Notes under the pieces: generated by a model
The model's input: only the letters and a program-made list of their open reading frames with translations
Told to the model about the DNA's origin: nothing
Databases searched by the model: none
Origin: Phycisphaerales bacterium
GTDB lineage: Bacteria; Planctomycetota; Phycisphaerae; Sedimentisphaerales; Anaerobacaceae
Direction: 5' to 3'
Assembly: GCA_020352215.1 (NCBI GenBank)
Contig: CP070675.1
Coordinates: 5,645,033 to 5,704,094 of the forward strand
Length of the DNA: 59,062 nucleotides
Shown here: positions 27,379-37,725 of the stretch, piece by piece
Position numbering within the stretch: position 1 is the stretch's first letter
Layout: each line of letters opens with the position of its first letter
Position numbers and translations under genes: made by a program

Positions 27379-28485
27379 ATGAAGGTTAATTTCAGTCGTT
27401 CTGCACTGGCAGAGGCCCTTGCTCTATTAACGTCCGTCGTGCCAAGCCGAACTCCTAAGCCTGTGCTTCGCTGTGTGCTTATCGCTGCCGGCAAAAAGGA
27501 AGTGCAAATTAGCGGCACCGATCTGGAAGTTGGCCTTACCTGTACGGTGTCGGGCGTGCAAGTTGAGCAGCCGGGAGAGGTAGTCGTTGAAGCGGATAAG
27601 TTGGCTGCTATCGTGCGCGAAAGCGCTGAAGACGTCCTCTTGCTGGAGGCTTCAGAGGGAGCGTGTGAGCTCGTGGGGGCCGACAGCCACTTCACGATCT
27701 ACGGCCAAGATGCGAAGCAGTTCCCACAGGTACCTACTTTTCAAGGTGAGCCCGATATCACAGTCGGGCTTGAGGAACTTCAGGCTGGTATTGAGCAGTG
27801 TCTGTTCGCCACAGCAAAGGAAAGCAGTCGCTATGCCATAAATGGTGTGTTGTGGGAAATAAAGGGCAAGAAGTTACTGCTCGTCGCAACCGATGGCAGG
27901 AGGCTTGCCCGTTGCAGAGTGGGTTTGGCCGCTACTCCAGATGAAGCGACTGCGCAGCACAAAATCATAATCCCAGCCAAGACTATGGCGCTGCTGGAGA
28001 AGATCGGCTCCCACGATAAAGAGAAGGTTGCGCTCAAGCTTCTGGACAATAAGATACTCGTCAGTTGTGCTAACGTTGTGATCAGTTCGAACCTTGTTGA
28101 GGGTAATTTCCCGAAATACGAAGATATCGTCCCAGCGGATTACGACAAGAAGCTTAAGCTCTCTTGCAGCGCAGTATTGAGCGCGGTCCGCAGGGCTGCG
28201 CTCTTGACCAGCGAAGAATCTAAAGGGATCAGACTGTCCCTGAGTGAGGGCAGCTTAGTCTTTTCTGGCCGGGCACCGGAAACAGGGGCGGCGGAGGTCA
28301 AGATGGCTGTGGATTATGCCGGCGAACCGATTGATATCGGCTTCAATCCCCAGTTTCTAATAGAGGCGTTACGTGTCATGCGAACGCCGGAGTTCGAAAT
28401 TGAAGTGGGCCAGCCTGATAGGCCCGGGCTGATGAGAAGTGGAGCGGACTTACTCTACGTGCTGATGCCGATTAACTTAGGCTGA
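27379..28485 (+). CDS. dnaN: DNA polymerase III subunit beta (sliding clamp)
   Basis: A 368-residue clamp subunit of normal length. The N-terminus MKVNFSRSALAEALALLTSV, then SRTPKPVLRCVLI, SRYAINGVLWE in domain 2 and GNFPKYEDIVP are typical DnaN blocks. The C-terminus ends in LYVLMPINLG, close to the usual YVVMPMRL peptide that lines the hydrophobic protein-binding pocket. It forms a dimeric ring that holds polymerase on DNA. It is followed after 33 bp by the DUF721 gene and then gyrB, suggesting an operon. Confidence 0.96.
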   Translation: MKVNFSRSALAEALALLTSVVPSRTPKPVLRCVLIAAGKKEVQISGTDLEVGLTCTVSGVQVEQPGEVVVEADKLAAIVRESAEDVLLLEASEGACELVGADSHFTIYGQDAKQFPQVPTFQGEPDITVGLEELQAGIEQCLFATAKESSRYAINGVLWEIKGKKLLLVATDGRRLARCRVGLAATPDEATAQHKIIIPAKTMALLEKIGSHDKEKVALKLLDNKILVSCANVVISSNLVEGNFPKYEDIVPADYDKKLKLSCSAVLSAVRRAALLTSEESKGIRLSLSEGSLVFSGRAPETGAAEVKMAVDYAGEPIDIGFNPQFLIEALRVMRTPEFEIEVGQPDRPGLMRSGADLLYVLMPINLG

Positions 28486-28518
28486 GAGTGGCCTACACCG
28501 CGCAGGTTGGTTATGTAA

Positions 28519-28866
28519 ATGGTAGATAGCGGCGACGAGGATGTTGTGGCGCCTAAGCACCGGGCGCGGGCCCAACCGGGGACAAGTGTCGAGTTGGGTG
28601 ATGTCCTGGCGCAGCTGATGGAAGAGCAGATACTTCCGCAGCAGGCCCATTTCGCGTCGGTGGGCGAGCAGTGGGCTCAGTTGCTGCCCCTGGAAGTCCG
28701 TCAGCACAGTAAGATCGCAGGAATCTCCGGGGGCCAACTGAAAGTGCTGGTAGATGCTCCGGCATATATGTACGAACTACAATTGCGCAGTGCGCAGCTT
28801 ATTGAGCAATTACAGCGGCGTTGCCCGCGTGCCCGAATAAGAAAGATCAAGCTTGTCGTTGGCTGA
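28519..28866 (+). CDS. DUF721-family protein (DciA-like)
   Basis: A 115-residue protein. The core WAQLLPLEVRQHSKIAGISG, then GGQLKVLVDAPAYMYELQLR and IRKIKLVVG, is the DUF721 pattern (W...vg..ia.hs.p..i..g.L.V.v.s...a.eL......i). DUF721 includes DciA, the ancestral loader or partner of the replicative helicase in bacteria lacking DnaC/DnaI. Its place between dnaN and gyrB, where recF often stands, supports a replication role. The basic C-terminus fits nucleic-acid binding. The functional equivalence to DciA is inferred from family and context. Confidence 0.8.
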   Translation: MVDSGDEDVVAPKHRARAQPGTSVELGDVLAQLMEEQILPQQAHFASVGEQWAQLLPLEVRQHSKIAGISGGQLKVLVDAPAYMYELQLRSAQLIEQLQRRCPRARIRKIKLVVG

Positions 28867-28903
28867 ATCGTGTCCCGTCTCCGCTAGGCGGCACGGATCG
28901 TAA

Positions 28904-31426
<2,523 letters not shown>

Positions 31427-31475
31427 ACCTGTCCTCGCCGCAAGGGCGTGCGGATCGCCAATCCCGTCCTGCCTG

Positions 31476-32432
31476 TCATTGTACCGCGCGCGTCGTATGA
31501 CGACGGGCCAGGGGTCGAAAGTACGCCTGAGATATCAGAATCTCGGCTTTCTTGTAGAAGCTCTCGAAGTCAAGCTGATCTTTGAGATAGGCGTCCGCGT
31601 CCGCCTTTTTGGCACGGATGATGAGGTTCGCGGAGCGGGCGGAGTCTGTTGCGGTAGGCGGGGCGGGAGTACGTTTGCCGTTGACCAACAACGTGTATCG
31701 GTCCAAGTACATACCTTCGCTGGCTGGACTGCTGCCTGCGACCATAAGGGTGGTATACTCGCTAGGTTTTAGGAATCGAATGTTTGCGGCATGTATTAGG
31801 GCCTTGAGGAGCGTTCTCTTAAGGTTCTCTACCTGCTCCGGATCGAATTGTTTAGCGGCTTGATCGTCTTTCTTTCTGGTGGCGGCCTCCGGATCATACA
31901 TCTCCTCCCGGACCCGCGCCCAGATGGGGTCGAGGTCTTCCTCTGGCTTGCTCGGTCTCTCCGGGCTGGGTGGTCGTGACAAGGGAAACGGTACCTCTAT
32001 GAAGAAGATTGCTCCGTACCCATCCAAGTAGACACTGGCTATCGGGCGGGCGCGCTGGCGGTGGAAATCAGGATAATGCTGGAACCAAGCGACGCTGTCT
32101 TCCGGGAGCAGGCGGGCCGACTGAAGCCTTTTCTCGAGTATGCGGTACATTATGCTCATGTCTTCGGCGATTGCGGTGAGGCCCTCCGGTTCCATGTGGG
32201 GGGAGGGAATCACTAGCTGCGGCGTTGCGTTTCGTGCAACCTGCAACAGCGCTTGCGTCTGCGCCCTTGCCAGCGCGTCTTCAGTTTCTTTCCGAAGAAT
32301 GCTTAGCTGCCTTCGTGCTGTCTCGCTTGCCTGTTCGTCGGAACCCTGCTGAGGCTGCTGGGGCGCGGCAGAGATCCCCAGAGTCAGGCCAAGAGCGGCC
32401 AGCAATAGAACTGTTTGGGTAAGGCACCTCAT
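31476..32432 (-). CDS. Exported protein of unknown function, paralogue of the neighbouring gene
   Basis: A 318-residue protein with a signal peptide (RCLTQTVLLLAALGLTLGIS, then AAPQQPQ). Shared landmarks with the next gene upstream are LTAIAEDMSIMYRILEKRLQ, YLDGYGAIFFIEVPFPL and ALIHAANIRFLKPSEYTTLM. No known domain is recognised. It is the last gene of the ECF sigma operon and starts 40 bp after its paralogue. Both halves look soluble, so a periplasmic or surface role is inferred. Confidence 0.7.
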   Translation of the reverse strand: MRCLTQTVLLLAALGLTLGISAAPQQPQQGSDEQASETARRQLSILRKETEDALARAQTQALLQVARNATPQLVIPSPHMEPEGLTAIAEDMSIMYRILEKRLQSARLLPEDSVAWFQHYPDFHRQRARPIASVYLDGYGAIFFIEVPFPLSRPPSPERPSKPEEDLDPIWARVREEMYDPEAATRKKDDQAAKQFDPEQVENLKRTLLKALIHAANIRFLKPSEYTTLMVAGSSPASEGMYLDRYTLLVNGKRTPAPPTATDSARSANLIIRAKKADADAYLKDQLDFESFYKKAEILISQAYFRPLARRHTTRAVQ

Positions 32433-32472
32433 TTTCTTACTCCTTGCTAATGCACAAGTGACGGTCTCACAA

Positions 32473-33381
32473 TCAGTACGTCAGAGTCTGCGTCTGCTTT
32501 TGGAATTGCTCGTAGGTCAAGTCTTTCTTGAAGAAAGCCTCTATGGCGGCCCTTCTTGCGCGGATCGTCAGCACGGAGCTGCCTTCAGAAGGCGACAGCA
32601 AAACGCGCCTGCTGTACCTGCCGGAGTGTGAGCTTACCACTGCAGGCTCTACGGTTGGCTCGGCGCCTCTGACCGCAATCGTGACCCAGTCTTCGGGGCC
32701 GAGGTGGCGGATATTGGCCGCGTGCTTCATGGCATGGGTGAGAACTCCCTTCAACTTCTCGACCCTGAGGGCGTCGTATGCTTCTGCTGTACTTTTTCGC
32801 TTCTCTTTGTAGTCTGGCGAGTACATCCGCCGCTTTGTCTCGGCCCATAGCTGGTCAGGCTCCTCGGGCGCCTCTGTCGCTGGCTCTGCTTCGGCCGGAG
32901 CCGTGAGAGGGAAGTTCACTCGCACCAGGAAGAGCGCTCCGTACCCATCAACATACATTCCTTCCGTGGCATAGCTGTCAGATCCGAAGAAGTCGGGGAA
33001 GGGATTGGACTGCTTTGATCTTAAGACATCTAGAAGGAAGTGCCCGGCCTCGGTCCCAGGGTTGGCCTCGCTGACTTTTCCATCCAACAGGCGGCACATA
33101 ATGCCCATGTCCTCGGCCAGCGTGGCGAGCTGTTCCGGCTGCGTCTGGGCAGAGGGGATCAGGACCACCTTGCCAGCGCCACTGTACCGTGGCGTAGCGG
33201 TGCTCACGACGTACTGACCTGGAGTAGCGGTCGCCCCTACGTTGCTGGCGGTCAGCTCGACGGTGGGGCCAGTCGCAGGCACTGATCGGACTGACCTCGC
33301 CCGGACTGTTTGGGCCGAGACGCCGCCTGCCGGCAGGTTCAGGGCGACAAATGCCGTCGCTGTGTAGAGAAAGACTTTCAT
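32473..33381 (-). CDS. Exported protein of unknown function, paralogue of the neighbouring gene
   Basis: A 302-residue protein with a signal peptide (KVFLYTATAFVALNLPAGGV, cleaved near VSA). It aligns through most of its length with the downstream gene product: LATLAEDMGIMCRLLDGKVS, YVDGYGALFLVRVNFPLTAP, MKHAANIRHLGPEDWVTIAV. A C-terminal SSVLTIRARRAAIEAFFKKD block is also shared. The two must stem from a tandem duplication. Its ATG overlaps the stop of the anti-sigma-like gene by four bases (ATGA), so the operon is translationally coupled. The family is not one I can name. Confidence 0.7.
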   Translation of the reverse strand: MKVFLYTATAFVALNLPAGGVSAQTVRARSVRSVPATGPTVELTASNVGATATPGQYVVSTATPRYSGAGKVVLIPSAQTQPEQLATLAEDMGIMCRLLDGKVSEANPGTEAGHFLLDVLRSKQSNPFPDFFGSDSYATEGMYVDGYGALFLVRVNFPLTAPAEAEPATEAPEEPDQLWAETKRRMYSPDYKEKRKSTAEAYDALRVEKLKGVLTHAMKHAANIRHLGPEDWVTIAVRGAEPTVEPAVVSSHSGRYSRRVLLSPSEGSSVLTIRARRAAIEAFFKKDLTYEQFQKQTQTLTY

Positions 33382-34145
33382 TTTTCGATCCTTTCAACGA
33401 TATTTGAAGTTTCGTCAATGCCCGCCGCTGGCTCGGCTGGTCGTGTATCGACCAGCAGATGAACCATCTCTTGTTTGGTGCGCTGGAGTTCGTCTTCCGT
33501 CTGGTAGGCGAGGGTCTCCAGGCCGGTAGTCAGCTGCGTCTTGTCCTGAAGTCTGTTTAGCTCGATTTGGTGTAGGGCCGCGGCAACTCTCCGTAGGTCT
33601 TGCATTTGCGCGGCGCCGATGGCCTGCACGAGCTCCGCCAACAAGCGGTTGGTGAGGGTGTTGGAGGCGGCAAGGGTTTGTGTGGCAAAGCGAGTTAGGT
33701 CGTCTTGATGTTGTCGCCTCAGCTCCTCTTTGAGCTGAATGTAACAGCTTGCCAGAGCCAACTGCCGACGACGATCCGTCTCCTCGATGAGCTTGTGGCG
33801 GATTGTGGGTTCGAGAGAGGCTCTGAGGGAGTTTTCGAGAGCGTGGAAGAGCTCCTCCTCGTCGACTTGGTGGGGCAGCGAGAGCCGGCCTATTGTATAG
33901 CCAGCCAGAACGAGCAGTACGGCTGCCGCAGCCACTCTTGACGTGAGTCTTACGAAGGCTTTGGTCGTTCTTGGCCTGTCCGCCATGCCTGTTCCCGCGC
34001 CGCTACGGCCTGATCGCTGCCGGGCGGCCTCGTTCAGTTTCGTAAGCGTTGCATTGGCAAGCTCTTGCGGTGGACCCGGCGGAATCGGCTCATTCCTGAG
34101 CTGCTCCACGGCCTTTGCTAACATGTCTCTATCATCATTCTTCAT
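33378..34145 (-). CDS. Anti-sigma-factor-like single-pass membrane protein
   Basis: A 255-residue protein. The N-terminal 65 residues are cytoplasmic and charged, with PIPPGPPQELANATLTKL. One transmembrane segment (about 69-88, AAAAVLLVLAGYTIGRLSLP) follows. The remainder is a long, helical, glutamine/leucine-rich region likely to form a coiled coil outside the membrane. It overlaps the sigma factor gene by four bases (ATGA). Coupling to an ECF sigma gene and this topology are the usual features of planctomycete anti-sigma factors, but no zinc-binding anti-sigma domain (HxxxCxxC) is present, so the role is inferred. Confidence 0.6.
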   Translation of the reverse strand: MKNDDRDMLAKAVEQLRNEPIPPGPPQELANATLTKLNEAARQRSGRSGAGTGMADRPRTTKAFVRLTSRVAAAAVLLVLAGYTIGRLSLPHQVDEEELFHALENSLRASLEPTIRHKLIEETDRRRQLALASCYIQLKEELRRQHQDDLTRFATQTLAASNTLTNRLLAELVQAIGAAQMQDLRRVAAALHQIELNRLQDKTQLTTGLETLAYQTEDELQRTKQEMVHLLVDTRPAEPAAGIDETSNIVERIEK

Positions 34146-34666
34146 GGCACAACCTCATCTGTTGCCTCCAGCGAATCCAACAGTCCACGCAGCTTCGCCT
34201 TGGCGCGGTGCAAAAGAACGCCGGCTGCGTTGGTTTTGATGTGAAGCTCTCTAGCAATCTGGCGGTAACTCATATCGTTTAAGTACCTTAGACAAAAGGC
34301 TTTGGCCTCCTGTGACGGCAGTTCGGCCAGCGCGTCGCGCAATGTCGTGGCCAACTCATTTAGTTGGGCTTGCCGGTCGGGACTGGGATTCGCACGTCGC
34401 ACAGTCGCTCGCTCAACAAAGCCCGGCTCGTGGCGAGACCGGCGGAGCCGCTCGCGCAACCGATCTATTGCCCGAGTGGTGGCCAGCCGGACTAACAGCG
34501 CCGGAAAGTTACGCACGCGCTGACGTTGCGAAACGTCCAGGGCACATAGAAACGTTTCCTGGAAACAGTCTGCCGTCTCAGCGTGGTTGCCCAGCAGTCT
34601 GTAGGCAGTCTGCCACACGATCGGGCCGTGTTCCTCGATAATCACCTGCCAGTTCAGTACTTGCAA
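34142..34666 (-). CDS. ECF-type RNA polymerase sigma factor
   Basis: A sigma70-family regulator with region 2 (QTAYRLLGNHAETADCFQET, a DA.D..Qe.F-type block) and region 4 near the end (LPSQEAKAFCLRYLNDMSYR, then QIARELHIKTNAAGVLLHRA, the helix-turn-helix). The frame extends to ATG 34753, but that start lacks a ribosome binding site. GAGGAG (34678-34673) lies six bases before a TTG at 34666, which gives a normal 174-residue ECF protein starting just before region 2, so I chose it. Four-base overlap with the anti-sigma-like gene. It likely drives its own operon, including the two exported paralogues. Confidence 0.82.
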   Translation of the reverse strand: MQVLNWQVIIEEHGPIVWQTAYRLLGNHAETADCFQETFLCALDVSQRQRVRNFPALLVRLATTRAIDRLRERLRRSRHEPGFVERATVRRANPSPDRQAQLNELATTLRDALAELPSQEAKAFCLRYLNDMSYRQIARELHIKTNAAGVLLHRAKAKLRGLLDSLEATDEVVP

Positions 34667-34965
34667 GCAATTCTCCTCATATGCGGCCCCCAGCTTATCT
34701 GATACGGTGCGCCAGCCTTGGCTCGACTCAGGGACACACTCACGGTTCCACATGAATATTGTCGATGCGCGGCTATGTTTTATTACAGAAAAAAAGTTCA
34801 GATCAAGAAGTCACATGTCGAACCAGGTATACAATGACCATGTCGAAAAAAAGTGACAATTTATTCGCCGCGTTGCGATTTTTTCCTTGCAAAGATTTCT
34901 CAGAGTTGCCACAATACTGCCCGTTGGTTTTTCCTTCATGTACTTTGCAGAGTGGAGGCGCAAGA

Positions 34966-35679
34966 ATGACGGGCGAACGCAGGCGCACACCAGCAAAAGC
35001 GGTTTCACCAGTTTCAGCTTTTGCGCTTGTTGTTTGTGCGTTGTTGCTTGCTGCAGGCTGCGCACAAGACCACGCCAAGGCACCTCGCAGCGTAGAGACT
35101 GTGAGCGCTCCAGTCGATAGCGAAGAAACCATTCTCTTGAAACGACTTGAGGTCAAGTTTGAGAACCCGGATGCGCAGTTTGAGTTGGGTCAACTTTATC
35201 ATCGCCAAAGTCGGTGGGCCAAGGCCGAGTATCATTATGGTCTTGCCTTGGGTTTTGACCCCGCACACCGGGCTGCCCAGGCCGCGCTGGTAAGGATGCT
35301 CGGGGACAGCGGCAAGACCGCCAAGGCGGAACAGTATTCTCAAAGTTACATTGGCCAGGTTTCGAGCTCACCGAGAGAGTTGCTCCGGCTTGGGGAGGCG
35401 TTTGAGGAGCAGGCGTTAGACGAGTACGCGTTAGTAGCTTATCAACGGGCGCTTCGTGCGGCCCCTAATTCGCCCGAGGTTAACAACGCGATCGGCTACT
35501 ATTACTTGGGCAAAGGCGACAAAACGCGGGCGAAGGAGTATTTGAGTCGTAGTTTCGAACTTAGTCCGAACCAGCCAGCTGTGGCCGGTGCGTTGGGCCG
35601 ACTCGGTGTCGTTGTGAAAGTACCGTACAGGGCCGAACGGGACACAGCTAAAGCTGACACACCCGCTCCAATGCCATGA
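34966..35679 (+). CDS. TPR-repeat lipoprotein
   Basis: A 237-residue protein divergent from the sigma operon. The signal peptide ends in a lipobox: VVCALLLAAGC, Cys at about residue 32. Tetratricopeptide repeats fill about residues 70-205: AQFELGQLYHRQSRWAKAEY, LLRLGEAFEEQALDEYALVA and VNNAIGYYYLGKGDKTRAKE. TPR proteins mediate protein contacts, here at the membrane surface. Start ATG 34966 is preceded by GGAGG (34954-34958) at a seven-base spacing; the frame runs upstream to 34759, but that N-terminus looks untranslated. A good terminator lies 150 bp after the stop. Confidence 0.75.
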   Translation: MTGERRRTPAKAVSPVSAFALVVCALLLAAGCAQDHAKAPRSVETVSAPVDSEETILLKRLEVKFENPDAQFELGQLYHRQSRWAKAEYHYGLALGFDPAHRAAQAALVRMLGDSGKTAKAEQYSQSYIGQVSSSPRELLRLGEAFEEQALDEYALVAYQRALRAAPNSPEVNNAIGYYYLGKGDKTRAKEYLSRSFELSPNQPAVAGALGRLGVVVKVPYRAERDTAKADTPAPMP

Positions 35680-35829
35680 CGGGGTGTTTGGTGGGAGCGA
35701 TCCCGGCGGTACGGGCATCCCGGCCCTGAGCGGCTGGGCCAGAAAATTGAGCAATTAGAGGCGAAGAGCGGAAAACTGAGGAACCCAGAGGTCAACGGAC
35801 TTACGTGTGAGTTTTTCGCTTTTTCATTG

Positions 35830-35864
35830 CCCCGTGGCGAAAGGAGTCGCTGCGGGGTTTTTTT
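35830..35864 (+). terminator. Rho-independent terminator
   Basis: An 11-bp stem with two wobble pairs (CCCCGTGGCGA at 35830-35840 with TCGCTGCGGGG at 35847-35857), a six-base loop AAGGAG and a run of seven T (35858-35864). It follows the TPR gene and precedes the symporter ATG by 54 bp, so it ends the upstream transcript and could also act as an attenuator for the symporter gene. Confidence 0.8.
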
Positions 35865-35918
35865 CGGTTTTCAGCCTGTGGCTCCCAGCGGTCGGTTTCC
35901 AACGGTTGGTTGTAAGGG

Positions 35919-37640
35919 ATGACTGCTATGTTTGGACTGCACATCGCGGATGTTTTGGTTTTGGGATTGTATTTGTTTGGCATGGCTGCGATCGGCGTTT
36001 GGAGCGCGCGCAAGGTACGCACGAGCGCGGACTTTTTCATGCCGCGCCGTTTCGGTAAGGCTATGATGACCATGTTCGCATTCGGGGCGGGGACACACTC
36101 GGACCAGGCGGGGGTAGTCGCGTCCAAGAGCTACTCGGTCGGGCTGTCCGGCATTTGGTATCAGTGGCTGTGGCTGCCGGTGACACCTTTCTACTGGTTG
36201 ATCGCGCCTGTCTTCCGGCGTTTCCGGGCCATCACCACGGGGAATGTTTTCGAAGCACGATACAATCTGAGTGTCGCAATGTTGTACGCTGTTGTCGGCA
36301 TGCTTAACCTCTCAGTCAATATCGGTTTGATGCTGCGCGTTTCCGGCGAAATGATTTCGGCCAGCACCGGGCAAGTGCTCTCTGCGAACACCGTAATTGC
36401 CGTGATGACAGCCATATTTGTGATTTACGGAGTTGCGGGAGGCCTTGCCGCCGCAATTATCACTGATTTTATCCAAGGCATCTTGACGATCGTCTTTTCG
36501 TTTTTGTTGTTGCCCCTGATAATGAATGCCGTTGGCGGGATGGAGGGGATACGTGCAGCGATCGATGACCCGGGCAGGCTTTCCTTGGTTGCTCCAGCGG
36601 ATATAGGTGTCTTCTATATTACGGTGATTGCCTTGAATGCTCTGGTGGGGATCGTGACACAACCGCATACGATGGCCAACTGTGCAGCCGGTAAGACGGA
36701 GATGGAAGGCCGAGTTGGATGGATGTTCGGAAATATGATCAAGCGGATCTGCACCATTCCGTGGTGTTTGACCGGTGTCGCTGCAATTGTCTACTTTGAG
36801 GCAGCGGACCGGATCGTCGAAGCGGATCAGGTTTTCGGCACGGTTGCGGGTGACTTCCTGCCCAAGATTCTCCCCGGCGTGCTCGGTGTTTTCATCGCGG
36901 CGCTTCTCGCATCGGTTATGAGTTCATGCGATGCGTTCATGATATCGTCATCCGCCCTTTTCACAGAGAACATATATCGACGTCTGGCTCCCGACCGGAA
37001 GCCAGGTCACTACGTCGGGGTAGGTCGTATCGCTGCGGTTGTGGTAGTCTCCGGCGGTGTCGCCTTTGCTTACTGGCTGCCCGGAGTGGTCAAGGGGCTG
37101 GAGATGTTCTGGATGGTCTCTGCCATGATGGGGATCGCGTTTTGGCTGGGCCTTTTCTGGCGCCGCACGACCGTGGCTGGCGCCTGGGCGACAACCTTGG
37201 TCAGCTTCGGGGTGGTGCTGTTTACGAGCCGGATCGCGTTTGGCGAATTCGTGCTCTGGGATTTCAACGCCGGTTCCGTCCAGTACCTGCCAAGCTTCAT
37301 GCTACAGCAGGGTGAGCTCTCTGTGCCATGGAGGATGGTTCTGTATCTGTCGTCAGGTTTGGTCGCTGGAATCGTCGTGAGTTTGCTTACCAAGCCAGTG
37401 GCCGAGGAGAAACTTGACGCGTTCTATGCACTGGTGCGCACCCCGGTCACGCCGGGCGAGCAGGTACAAGCTCCGTGCACTTTGCCAGCCGGCGCGGTTG
37501 TACCACCGCCGAAGAAGATCTTCCCGAAGAGTAATTTGGAGATAGCCGTCCCAACGCGCACCTCAGTTCTTGGCTTTCTTGCCGGCTGGGGATGCGTTGC
37601 AGTCATCGTCCTGATTGTGTATGTGATAGCGAGAGGATAG
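35919..37640 (+). CDS. Sodium:solute symporter family transporter
   Basis: A 573-residue membrane protein with about 13 helices. Family features are VLVLGLYLFGMAAIGVWSAR, FFMPRRFGKAMMTMFAFGAG in the first helix pair, and GVAGGLAAAIITDFIQGILT, which matches the conserved G-G......D..Q motif of SSS transporters. A hydrophilic tail of about 60 residues precedes a last helix. Gene order (symporter, GH28 pectinase-like enzyme, tagaturonate epimerase) suggests uptake of galacturonate or pectin-derived oligomers with Na+; the substrate is inferred. The start could be ATG 35919 or ATG 35928, the latter better spaced from AAGGG. Confidence 0.88.
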   Translation: MTAMFGLHIADVLVLGLYLFGMAAIGVWSARKVRTSADFFMPRRFGKAMMTMFAFGAGTHSDQAGVVASKSYSVGLSGIWYQWLWLPVTPFYWLIAPVFRRFRAITTGNVFEARYNLSVAMLYAVVGMLNLSVNIGLMLRVSGEMISASTGQVLSANTVIAVMTAIFVIYGVAGGLAAAIITDFIQGILTIVFSFLLLPLIMNAVGGMEGIRAAIDDPGRLSLVAPADIGVFYITVIALNALVGIVTQPHTMANCAAGKTEMEGRVGWMFGNMIKRICTIPWCLTGVAAIVYFEAADRIVEADQVFGTVAGDFLPKILPGVLGVFIAALLASVMSSCDAFMISSSALFTENIYRRLAPDRKPGHYVGVGRIAAVVVVSGGVAFAYWLPGVVKGLEMFWMVSAMMGIAFWLGLFWRRTTVAGAWATTLVSFGVVLFTSRIAFGEFVLWDFNAGSVQYLPSFMLQQGELSVPWRMVLYLSSGLVAGIVVSLLTKPVAEEKLDAFYALVRTPVTPGEQVQAPCTLPAGAVVPPPKKIFPKSNLEIAVPTRTSVLGFLAGWGCVAVIVLIVYVIARG

Positions 37641-37725
37641 TGGAGATTCTGCTTGGCCGCAGAGACATGCAGCTATATCCGGGAGATTTGCCAACAACCG
37701 TGGCCGAGTTGGGAAAGGGCAAACG

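Noticed and set aside
34759..34965. Upstream extension of the TPR lipoprotein
   Set aside because: It would bury the lipoprotein signal peptide 69 residues inside the protein, while ATG 34966 has GGAGG at ideal spacing.
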